Source of the DNA: Alphaproteobacteria bacterium
GTDB taxonomy: Bacteria; Pseudomonadota; Alphaproteobacteria; SP197
Reading direction: 5' to 3'
Assembly: GCA_022822575.1 (NCBI GenBank)
Contig: JAJEBJ010000075.1
Location: forward strand, 1 to 19,999
Length of the DNA: 19,999 nucleotides
Positions 1 through 6,352 of the stretch are shown here, piece after piece (the first letter of the stretch is position 1; each line of letters begins with the position of its first letter). Under the pieces are notes generated by a model. That model had not been told where the DNA came from, made no database searches, and saw only the letters and a program-made list of their open reading frames with translations. A program made the translations under genes and the position numbers.

Positions 1-772
1 GGCAGGCCGAGAACGCGGTGCGAAAGCGCTCAAGTCGCAACAGCACCATACGATCCCCAGGTGGCTGCTGGAACATCTCACAGATTGCGACGGTATGCTT
101 CACCTGGCACGAAAACACCCAAGAACGTCCTTCAGGAGCAAGCCATCAAACGTCTTCAGAAGAAGGGGCTGTTACGCAGCGAAAGAAGTGAGGGAGTCGT
201 GAGAGTCAGGAATCATAGCTCAGGCGGAGGATCTGTTCCTTCCCTGTGTGAAGAACGTTCTCCGTACGGCAAGCGTGGCGATCGCTGAGAGCAGGATGTC
301 CGGTATCAAGTCGATTCAAGACGACATCCAAGCCTGATCGCAGGGTCTTCCGGGGCAACGGTGGATGCCGCCTGGCGAAGGGGATGGGCGACGAATGGGT
401 GAATGACTCCCAGCTTTGCGCACACATGACCGTGGAGACTTGCCATCCCCGAACCTCGCTTCGAACAGCAGGCATCCTGGCCCCCGCCCTAATTCAGCCT
501 CTTCAAGCGCCCGCCTTGCGATGCCGTGATCCATGACTCCCATGCGCCGACCCCCACACCACCGCCGGATCCAGCGGCGGGCCGGGGCGCGTACCGCAAT
601 CCCATCTCCTCGCCGCCTTGAGCACCCCTGCCTGAGCGCGGGCGTGGCCCTGATCCGCTGGCCAGGCTGAATGGTCGCGAAATGGGTGCTCATAATGTGT
701 TCACTTGGCGGTGAGTGGATACTTGTTCGGTATCGATCTCCGTGGATCAGCCTGTTGGGACAATGTGGGTTT
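1..772. other. coding-poor region, no recognisable gene
   Basis: I see no gene that can be supported here. One plus-strand frame is open from the window edge to 288 and a minus-strand frame is open over 316-693, but neither translation resembles a family I know. Both are rich in Arg, Ser, Pro and Gly, as expected from random open frames in GC-rich DNA, and neither has a convincing ribosome binding site. A 6-bp inverted repeat lies at 562-580 without a T tract. The stretch may be decayed island DNA or long intergenic sequence. A gene fragment running in from the left edge cannot be excluded. Confidence 0.5.
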
Positions 773-850
<78 letters not shown>

Positions 851-923
851 TGTCAATCGGGCGCATGTGGTCCGGAAGCCGGCCAAACCAGGGTGAGCTT
901 CCTGCCATGTGTTGTTGACTCGG

Positions 924-948
924 GGCTGCCGACACGTGGTGTCGAGCC
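924..948. repeat. strong hairpin with perfect 6-bp core
   Basis: CGACAC (930-935) and GTGTCG (939-944) form a perfect inverted repeat around GTG. It is extended by GGCT (924-927) with AGCC (945-948) across a 2-base bulge, giving about 10 bp of stem. Neither strand has a T run after it, so it is not a classical terminator. It lies between the tRNA remnant and the 3' end of lptB. Its role is unknown; an operator, transcript-end hairpin or recombination-site relic are all possible. Confidence 0.45.
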
Positions 949-1048
949 GGTCGATGAGACTGCCTGTTGATCCGATTCTGTCGCGAGGGCACACCAGCGG
1001 GCCTGGACGGACAACAACGTCGGCAGATGAGCCGCAAAGCTGTGCGCT

Positions 1049-1063
1049 GGCCCAATCAGGGCC
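1049..1063 (-). terminator. possible weak terminator after lptB
   Basis: GGCCC and GGGCC pair around a 5-base loop, starting 17 bases past the lptB stop codon. No U tract follows on the minus strand, so intrinsic termination is doubtful. It could instead protect the transcript 3' end. Confidence 0.25.
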
Positions 1064-1079
1064 GGTCAATCCACGATGC

Positions 1080-1844
1080 CTAGAGGCGAAACTGGTTGCC
1101 GAGATAGACCTCGCGAACGATGCTGTGGGCGGCCACGTCTTCGGGCGGGCCCTCCATGAGGATGGCGCCCTCGTGGAGGATGTAGGCGCGGTCGACGATG
1201 CCGAAGGTCTCGCGCACGTTGTGATCGGTGATGAGGACGCCGATACCGCTGTCCTTGATTTGGGCCACCAGTTCGCGGATGTCGCCGAGTGCTATGGGGT
1301 CGATCCCGGCAAGCGGTTCGTCGAGCAGCATGATGGAGGGACGGGAGGCAAGGGCGCGGGCGATTTCAACGCGCCGTCTCTCTCCCCCGGAAAGAGCCAC
1401 GGCGGGAGTGCGGCGCAGGTGTGATATCGAGAACTCGGCGAGAAGCAAGTCGAGCATGGCCTCACGGACATTGTAGTCGTCCTCGACAACCTCGAGAGCG
1501 GCCCTGATGTTGGCCTCGACCGACAGGCCACGGAAGATCGAGGCTTCCTGCGGCAGGTAGCCGATGCCGAGGCGCGCCCTCCGGTACATCGGCAATCCCG
1601 TGACGTCGTGGCCGTCGAGCATGATCGTGCCGGCATCGGCCGCCACCAGGCCCGTGAGAAGGTAGAAGCAGGTCGTCTTGCCCGCGCCGTTCAGTCCGAG
1701 GAGGCCCACGACCTCGCCGGCATGCACGTTCAGACTGACATTGCGGACAATGGGACGCTTGCGATAGCTCTTGGTCAGGTTGGAAGCGACAAGACCCCGG
1801 TTGTGACTGACCAGGACAGGTCCGCTCTCATGGGTCGCGCTCAC
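1080..1844 (-). CDS. lptB: LPS export ABC transporter ATPase LptB
   Basis: Cytoplasmic ATPase that powers the LptB2FG complex, extracting lipopolysaccharide from the inner membrane and pushing it onto the LptC-LptA bridge. The 254 residues show all ABC ATPase motifs: Walker A GLNGAGKT (50-57), Q-loop Gln99, signature LSGGE (151-155), Walker B with Asp175-Glu176, D-loop region GID (180-182) and switch His208 in ITDHN. The ERRRVEIARAL stretch after the signature and the C-terminal EVYLG are typical of LptB. Usual Walker A in the family has Pro where Leu51 is here. The start is GTG at 1844, overlapping the lptA stop by four bases (GTGA), so translation is probably coupled. An N-terminal tail of about 16 residues precedes the ABC core. 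In many Proteobacteria rpoN follows lptB; here the next 1.08 kb has no recognisable gene. Confidence 0.95.
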   Translation of the reverse strand: MSATHESGPVLVSHNRGLVASNLTKSYRKRPIVRNVSLNVHAGEVVGLLGLNGAGKTTCFYLLTGLVAADAGTIMLDGHDVTGLPMYRRARLGIGYLPQEASIFRGLSVEANIRAALEVVEDDYNVREAMLDLLLAEFSISHLRRTPAVALSGGERRRVEIARALASRPSIMLLDEPLAGIDPIALGDIRELVAQIKDSGIGVLITDHNVRETFGIVDRAYILHEGAILMEGPPEDVAAHSIVREVYLGNQFRL

Positions 1845-2347
1845 TGATCGCCTTCTTCAACAGCGCTCAGCAGAATGTTCACCCTTTCCTCTCCGCCGAC
1901 GATGTTGACCTGGCCATTCTTCAGGTCAAGCGTCACCTTGGTGCCCGTCAGAACCGCATCATCGTTCACCAGTCGCACATTCTCCTCAAGGACGACCACA
2001 CCCGCCGCCACCGACCACAGACCGGCATCGCCATGCGCTGTCCCGTCGTCGGTGAGAACCACGACATCGCCGTTCGCCCGGATGGACTCGACCCGATTGC
2101 CGTCTCCGTCGTCCTGGTAATGCACGACCATGGTATCGGCGCGTACGGTCAACTCGCCCTGCATGACCTGGACGCTGCCGTTCAATGTGACATCCCGCGA
2201 CTCCGAATCGACATCGAGGCTGTCAGCCGACACCTCGATCGGCTCACCGCTGTTGTAGTCGCTGATCGAGAACATCTGTGCCGTTGCCGGCAACACCGGA
2301 AGAAGACCAAGAACACCAATGACCACGAAGCTCTCGAGTTTGTTCAT
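1841..2347 (-). CDS. lptA: LPS transport periplasmic protein LptA
   Basis: Periplasmic bridge protein that carries LPS from LptC to the outer-membrane LptDE translocon. I start it at ATG 2347 (168 aa) because this exposes a clean signal peptide: MNK, a hydrophobic run ending PVLPA, and an ATA-Q cleavage site near residue 24. A GTG at 2398 would bury the signal behind 17 extra residues. The mature part has the OstA/LptA pattern, beginning PIEVSADSLDVD with alternating beta-strand residues (for example GSVQVMQGELTVRADTM), consistent with a beta-jellyroll. Length is normal for the family. A GAGAG ribosome-binding-like stretch lies just upstream. The 3' end overlaps lptB. Unusually, 227 bases separate it from lptC. 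Confidence 0.9.
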   Translation of the reverse strand: MNKLESFVVIGVLGLLPVLPATAQMFSISDYNSGEPIEVSADSLDVDSESRDVTLNGSVQVMQGELTVRADTMVVHYQDDGDGNRVESIRANGDVVVLTDDGTAHGDAGLWSVAAGVVVLEENVRLVNDDAVLTGTKVTLDLKNGQVNIVGGEERVNILLSAVEEGDQ

Positions 2348-2443
2348 GGCAGGCTCTCGAGTTGAACGCCGGAGAGTACCGTCCAGGACACGTGACACAT
2401 GGTCACAGGCACCCCGGACGGGAATTCTTCCACGAGGTATAGT

Positions 2444-2463
2444 GGAAATTGGTCATCAATTCC
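2444..2463. repeat. imperfect palindrome upstream of lptA
   Basis: GGAAATTG and CAATTCC are inverted around TCAT; one extra A is present in one arm. It lies in the lptC-lptA gap, just downstream of a candidate promoter. It could be an operator or an mRNA hairpin; there is no independent evidence for either. Confidence 0.3.
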
Positions 2464-2490
2464 ACCCGTGAATGTGTCCCCATCGTCTGT

Positions 2491-2520
2491 ATCCTACCCG
2501 ACGGACCGCTGGTGCTTCAA
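2491..2520 (-). promoter_or_regulatory. candidate promoter for lptA-lptB
   Basis: On the minus strand, TTGAAG (2520-2515) and TAGGAT (2496-2491) are separated by 18 bases, each matching 4 of 6 positions of the sigma-70 consensus. Transcription would start near 2484, leaving a leader of about 137 bases before the lptA ATG. The location, in an unusually long gap inside an otherwise tight operon, makes it plausible. Reporter or TSS data are lacking. Confidence 0.35.
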
Positions 2521-2574
2521 GGAATTCTTGACCGCGACCCTGACGCTGATCCTCCAACGCCGCATGGAAACCTG

Positions 2575-3225
2575 TCAATCCTCCGGATTGAGGAGAATCT
2601 CGACGTCACCGGAAAACGTGAACTTCCCGCCATGGTCGCTGACCTCGAAACCCTCCGCCTCGAGGTCTCCCGACGGTCCGGTGCCCTTGACCATGGCGTC
2701 GCTGCGCGCCATCCCCTTCTCCAGGTCGATGAGAACGCGTTCGCTTTCCAGGCGATATCCACTGCTGGACGAGACCTGAACGGAAGATTCGAGAGTGAGC
2801 ACCTGGCTCTTCTGTTCAAAGTAGCCGCCGTCGGCCCGCAAGGACGTCCATTCCCCGTCACCGACCGTAATGGAACCGCTCACGCCCTCGAGAAACACCT
2901 TTTCACCCCTCTCCGAATCATGCCAGGCCCTTTCGGCGTTAATCGTGAAGGGCCGGCCGTCGCTGTCCGTTCCAAGGAACCTGACATTGGTCATGGTCGA
3001 GCGCTCGGCCGTCGGCTGTTCAAGTCCACTGATCGGGATCACATCGGGCAACTCGATGATGTTGAAGGTCGGCCACATCAGCAGAAAGGCAGCCAGGGCA
3101 AGGGCACACAGCGGCAACAGCCAACGCAGAAGGCGGACAATGCGCGTGTAGCGCAGCAGGGAGCGGTGCCGGGGATGCGGCAGGACGTCTTCGGGAGCAA
3201 GGCCGTCTGCAGGGGGATGGGCCAT
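2575..3225 (-). CDS. lptC: LPS export protein LptC
   Basis: Bitopic inner-membrane protein that accepts LPS from LptB2FG and hands it to LptA. From ATG 3225 the product is 216 aa: a cytoplasmic N-terminal stretch with basic residues (RHRSLLRYTRIVRLLR), a single membrane segment at about 36-51 (LLPLCALALAAFLLMW), then a periplasmic LptC/DUF1239-type beta domain containing GRPFTINAERAW and a C-terminal KFTFSGDVEILL strand. This start leaves only four bases after the rnd stop codon. An upstream in-frame start would add 42 residues reading through rnd and is rejected. Sequence similarity in LptC is low in general, so the call rests on topology, domain pattern and position before lptA-lptB. Confidence 0.87.
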   Translation of the reverse strand: MAHPPADGLAPEDVLPHPRHRSLLRYTRIVRLLRWLLPLCALALAAFLLMWPTFNIIELPDVIPISGLEQPTAERSTMTNVRFLGTDSDGRPFTINAERAWHDSERGEKVFLEGVSGSITVGDGEWTSLRADGGYFEQKSQVLTLESSVQVSSSSGYRLESERVLIDLEKGMARSDAMVKGTGPSGDLEAEGFEVSDHGGKFTFSGDVEILLNPED

Positions 3226-3229
3226 CGGA

Positions 3230-3841
3230 TCAGTGGTCCATGATATCCGGTTCGTTCCAGCCCAGAAGATCGAGTTCGGCGCGGGTCGGGAGAAAGCGGA
3301 ACAGGGCCTCGGCCAGCTCCGCGCGCCCCTCGCGCTCCAGCCGGCGGTCAAGTTCCGCCTTCAGCCGATGGAGGTGGAGAACGTCCGCAGCAGCATAGTC
3401 AAGCTGCCGGTTCGAAAGTTCTCCCGCACCCCAGTCGCTGCTCTGCATCTGCTTGGAGATGTCGACTCCGAGGAGTTCCTTGCACAGGTCCTTGAGACCG
3501 TGACGCTCGGCAAAGGTACGCACCAGACGGGAAGCAATCTTGGTGCAATAGACGGGCGACACGACGACGCCCATGTGGTGGCGGATCGCCGCAAGGTCGA
3601 ACCGGGCAAAGTGAAAGATCTTCAGGGTGTCCGGATCCGTCAGGAGCGCGCGCAATCGCGGCGCTGCGAGATCGCCCCTGGAAAACTGCACGAGATGGGC
3701 ATTGCCATCACCACTGGAAAGCTGGATGAGGCACAGACGGTCACGGAAGGGCTTGAGACCCATGGTTTCGGAGTCGACAGCGACCGTGGCCCCGAGATCA
3801 AGACCGGAGGGAAGATCTCCCTGATAAAGAAGGTTGGCCAT
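3230..3841 (-). CDS. rnd: ribonuclease D, short form
   Basis: DEDDy-family 3'-5' exoribonuclease, which trims tRNA precursors and other small RNAs in the cytoplasm. The 203-aa product is just the exonuclease domain. Exo I is VDSET with Asp23 and Glu25, Exo II has Asp82 in FHFARFDL, and Exo III has Tyr149 and Asp153 in YAAADVL, so all metal-binding acids and the catalytic Tyr are present. It lacks the HRDC domains of E. coli RNase D (about 375 aa), as is common for alphaproteobacterial homologues. The ATG at 3841 begins a normal N-terminus, although no good Shine-Dalgarno is visible. It follows tRNA-Leu on the same strand with no clear terminator between them, and is nearly contiguous with lptC downstream. 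Confidence 0.9.
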   Translation of the reverse strand: MANLLYQGDLPSGLDLGATVAVDSETMGLKPFRDRLCLIQLSSGDGNAHLVQFSRGDLAAPRLRALLTDPDTLKIFHFARFDLAAIRHHMGVVVSPVYCTKIASRLVRTFAERHGLKDLCKELLGVDISKQMQSSDWGAGELSNRQLDYAAADVLHLHRLKAELDRRLEREGRAELAEALFRFLPTRAELDLLGWNEPDIMDH

Positions 3842-3968
3842 GTGAAAGCCGGGGTGGAAGAAGGCTGACCCGCCACACCTGCGAACCCGGAGAGGCGCCG
3901 GACTGACAGGCGATCAGGGCATGCCAAGGCTAACCGCGCCTGCCCGAAGGAACAAGGTCGGGTGGCGC

Positions 3969-4055
3969 TGGTGCCCAGGAGAAGACTCGAACTTCCACGG
4001 GGTCTCCCCCACAGGTACCTGAAACCTGCGCGTCTACCAATTCCGCCACCTGGGC
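3969..4055 (-). tRNA. tRNA-Leu (anticodon CAG)
   Basis: On the minus strand the acceptor stem GCCCAGG pairs with CCTGGGC, followed by discriminator A and an encoded CCA (3969-3971). The anticodon stem CAGGT/ACCTG encloses loop TTCAGGT, giving anticodon CAG, which reads CUG codons. A long variable arm (GGGG, AGA, CCCC) marks it as a type II tRNA, and the T loop is TTCGAGT. The D arm has the usual GGAATTGGTAGAC form. All parts are intact. Confidence 0.96.
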
Positions 4056-4065
4056 ACGACGCCTC

Positions 4066-4094
4066 TCCTAGTGGGCGCAGGGGAAACCTGTCAA
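4066..4094 (-). promoter_or_regulatory. sigma-70-type promoter of tRNA-Leu
   Basis: On the minus strand a perfect TTGACA (4094-4089) is followed after 17 bases by CTAGGA (4071-4066). Transcription would begin a few bases before the tRNA 5' end at 4055. Consensus strength, spacing and position all fit a stable-RNA promoter. It may also supply rnd and the lpt genes. Confidence 0.7.
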
Positions 4095-4172
4095 GTGGCA
4101 ACACCCTCCTGGGCAATTGACGCCTTGCCCTCGAGGCTCAATCATCCGCAGCCGGTGTTGCTGGAGGTTTTC

Positions 4173-5123
4173 ATGGCAGTTGGGACGGTTGTTGTCTTCG
4201 GCGGTTCCGGGTTCATCGGGCGCTATGCCGTCCGCAGGCTGGCCGCCGGCGGCTGGCGGGTCATCATTGCCGTGCGCCGGCCAGGCAGGGCCGCCTTTCT
4301 GCAAACAGCCGGAGATGTCGGGCAGATCGTTGCCGTCGCCACCGACATCACCGACCCACGTCAGGTCAGCGAGCGCATCGAAGGGGCCGACGCAGTCGTC
4401 AACCTTGTCGGCATTCTTCACGAAAGGGGCCAGCGCACCTTTGCCAGACTGCATGCCGGGAGCGCCGACGACATCGCCCGGGCGGCCGCGGCAGCAGGGG
4501 TGCGTTCCATGGTCCATGTCTCGGCCATCGGCGCCTCGGACCGTGCGCCATCCTCCTATGCCCGCTCGAAGGCATCCGGCGAGAACGCGGTGAGGGCAGC
4601 CATGCCCCATGCGGTCATCCTCCGGCCGAGTATCGTCTTCGGACCGGAAGACGGCTTCTTCAACCTGTTCGGCCGCCTGGCAGCCCGCTCTCCGGTCATC
4701 CCTCTTTTCGGCGGCGGTGCGACACGGTTCCAGCCTGTCTATGTCGACGATGTCGCGGCGGCGATCGTCGCCGCGCTCGGCGATGACGATGCCCGGGGAC
4801 GAACCTTCGAACTCGGCGGCCCCGTGGTCTCGACCTTTCGCCATCTCATGGAGTTCATACGCCGCGAGACCCGCCGACGTGTCCTGCTCCTGCCGCTGCC
4901 CTTCGTCGCGGCACGCCTCACGGGACGCCTCCTCCAACTCCTGCCGCAGCCGCCGCTCACGCACGATCAGGCCCTGCTTCTCGAATCCGACAATGTGGTG
5001 GCCCCGGACGCCGCCACCCTGAAAGACCTCGGCATCGAGGCAACCACCCCCGAACTGGTGGTGCCGTCCTATCTCGCCCTCTATCGCCGTGGCGGCGGCG
5101 CTCCGGAGCAGGGGTCCGCTTGA
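4173..5123 (+). CDS. NAD(P)-binding epimerase/reductase, complex I NDUFA9-like
   Basis: Atypical extended SDR of the family that includes the accessory complex I subunit NDUFA9. The 316-aa product opens with a Rossmann motif VVVFGGSGFIG (glycines at 10, 11, 13, 16), has an acidic TDITD turn, NLVGIL at 77-82, VSAIGA at 116-121 and a Tyr129-x3-Lys133 pair (YARSK). ILRPSIVFGPEDGFFNLF is characteristic of the NDUFA9-like group. ATG 4173 is chosen because GGAGG lies seven bases upstream and the Rossmann strand then starts at once; a longer in-frame version would start inside the tRNA-Leu promoter. Substrate is unknown, and a role in respiratory chain assembly or quinone metabolism is only an inference. 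It is divergent from tRNA-Leu and convergent with uppP. Confidence 0.85.
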   Translation: MAVGTVVVFGGSGFIGRYAVRRLAAGGWRVIIAVRRPGRAAFLQTAGDVGQIVAVATDITDPRQVSERIEGADAVVNLVGILHERGQRTFARLHAGSADDIARAAAAAGVRSMVHVSAIGASDRAPSSYARSKASGENAVRAAMPHAVILRPSIVFGPEDGFFNLFGRLAARSPVIPLFGGGATRFQPVYVDDVAAAIVAALGDDDARGRTFELGGPVVSTFRHLMEFIRRETRRRVLLLPLPFVAARLTGRLLQLLPQPPLTHDQALLLESDNVVAPDAATLKDLGIEATTPELVVPSYLALYRRGGGAPEQGSA

Positions 5124-5283
5124 GATCGAACCGGCTGCCGCAACATCAGGCGTGGAAGCCGGTGACGCGGGATTCGGTCACAGGAACATCAGCGAACCAC
5201 TGTCCGGAATCGGCGATTCGGGAGTCATGCCAAACTGTCCCCGTCATCAGGCACGGCCTCGACCTGCTGCGGGACGGCCAGGA

Positions 5284-6060
5284 CTACAGGTGGAGCCAGG
5301 CCAGAAGCAGGACGGCGAGAAGCACGCGGTAAATGACGAAGGGAGTGAAGGAGGCCCGGGCCAGCCACGCCATGAAGAGGCGGATGGTGATGAGGGCGGC
5401 GCCGAACGAGAGGATCGCCGCCACCAGAGACGGACCTGTCAGGGACGTGTCGCCCGATGCGATCATGTCGCCGGCCGACAGCAGCACGGCGGCACCGATC
5501 ACCGGAATGGAGAGCAGCATCGAGAAGGTGGCGCAGTCCGACCGGCGGTAACCGAGAAACCGGGCTGCCGTGATGGTGATCCCGGCGCGGCTCGTTCCGG
5601 GGACAAGAGCGGCCACCTGGAAAAGGCCGATCACCACCGCGCCACGCCACGTGAGGTCTTCGAGCGGGCGCGCGGCCCCGACGAGCCTGTCGGCCGCGAG
5701 GAGCAGAAGCCCGAACCCAAGGGTCGTCCAGGCAATGAGCACCGGATCCCGCAGCATGTCCGTACCCGAGGCATGGAGCACGAAACCCGCTCCGCCCACC
5801 GGCACTGTCGCCAGGATGATGAGAGCCAGGAGACGGCGGTCGGCAACCTCCCTGCCCCTCAAGAGGCGGACAATCTCCTTGCGGAAATACATGATGACCG
5901 CCAGCAGCGTGCCGCCGTGGACGGCAATGTCGATCTTCAGCCCCTGGTCCGGCCAGTCCAGCACGTTCGAAGCGAGAACCAGATGACCTGACGAACTCAC
6001 CGGAAGGAATTCCGTGATGCCCTGGACCAGGGCGAGCACGACCAGCTGCAGCCACGTCAT
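5284..6060 (-). CDS. uppP: undecaprenyl-diphosphate phosphatase UppP (BacA)
   Basis: Integral membrane enzyme that dephosphorylates undecaprenyl diphosphate, recycling the lipid carrier for peptidoglycan, O-antigen and other envelope glycans; its dosage affects bacitracin tolerance. The 258-aa product carries both family signatures: GITEFLPVSSSGHL near residues 14-27, with Glu17 and His26, and PGTSRAG with Arg158. Several hydrophobic segments span the whole length, including VVIGLFQVAALV and the C-terminal VLLAVLLLAWL. I use ATG 6060 rather than the GTG at 6084, since homologues begin close to the first signature; an AGGTG lies upstream. It is divergent from gltD and convergent with the NDUFA9-like gene across a 160-base gap with no obvious terminator. 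Confidence 0.95.
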   Translation of the reverse strand: MTWLQLVVLALVQGITEFLPVSSSGHLVLASNVLDWPDQGLKIDIAVHGGTLLAVIMYFRKEIVRLLRGREVADRRLLALIILATVPVGGAGFVLHASGTDMLRDPVLIAWTTLGFGLLLLAADRLVGAARPLEDLTWRGAVVIGLFQVAALVPGTSRAGITITAARFLGYRRSDCATFSMLLSIPVIGAAVLLSAGDMIASGDTSLTGPSLVAAILSFGAALITIRLFMAWLARASFTPFVIYRVLLAVLLLAWLHL

Positions 6061-6221
6061 GGCGCGCACACCTGAAGCGGCCACGGATTGATGGCGCCGG
6101 TCATGCTCGATCCATCGTGCGTCGGGAACGGTGACCCCGGATCATGCATGGCGTGCCCACCGCAACATCAAGATCATGGGGTTCCTGCCAGACATGGTTC
6201 AGCATATGGAAGAAAAAGGAC

Positions 6222-6251
6222 TTCATAAAGGTCAGTAACACTGACTATAAT
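6222..6251 (+). promoter_or_regulatory. sigma-70-type promoter candidate for gltDB
   Basis: A perfect TATAAT (6246-6251) is preceded, at 18 bases, by TTCATA (4 of 6 matches to TTGACA). The predicted leader is about 95 bases. The spacer contains the palindrome at 6231-6245. Confidence 0.5.
6231..6245. promoter_or_regulatory. palindromic operator candidate GTCAGT-AAC-ACTGAC
   Basis: Two perfect 6-base inverted arms around AAC end directly at the TATAAT hexamer, within the promoter spacer. A dimeric regulator bound here would block polymerase. I do not recognise the half-site as that of a named regulator. Confidence 0.4.
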
Positions 6252-6267
6252 TGGCATGCTGCACGCT
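6251..6267 (+). promoter_or_regulatory. sigma-54-like -24/-12 element candidate
   Basis: TTGGCATG is followed by ACGC with GG (6253-6254) and GC (6265-6266) exactly ten bases apart, the invariant geometry of sigma-54 promoters. The -24 half is good; the -12 half lacks the usual TT. Nitrogen-related genes are common sigma-54 targets, which makes it plausible but not proven. Confidence 0.3.
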
Positions 6268-6352
6268 CCTGGCATCCTGACTGGAAAAGAACAGGTGACT
6301 GTGGTGCAAAATTATGGCATAGTAGCTGACCTATCTCCTCGCATCAGGCGTC

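Larger units (their letters stand above)
6061..6352. promoter_or_regulatory. divergent control region uppP / gltD
   Basis: This 292-bp region has no gene. The half nearer gltD (about 6190-6330) is clearly richer in A and T than its surroundings and holds the promoter-like motifs and palindrome listed separately. A second weak sigma-70-like pair, GTGACT (6295-6300) and CATAGT (6318-6323) with 17-base spacing, could give a short leader of roughly 25 bases. I see no clear promoter for uppP. Confidence 0.6.

Noticed and set aside
61..288. Possible small gene at the left edge
   Set aside because: Low-complexity Arg/Ser-rich translation, no recognised domain and no good ribosome binding site.
358..369. 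ACGGTGGATGCC matches the conserved 5' end of 23S rRNA
   Set aside because: Similarity stops after about a dozen bases; the rest does not follow 23S rRNA.
562..580. Inverted repeat CCGCCG/CGGCGG as a terminator
   Set aside because: Only 6 bp of pure GC with no T tract and no adjacent gene; common by chance in such DNA.
5089..5991. 300-codon plus-strand open frame
   Set aside because: Antisense to uppP; its charged low-complexity translation is the complement of hydrophobic codons.
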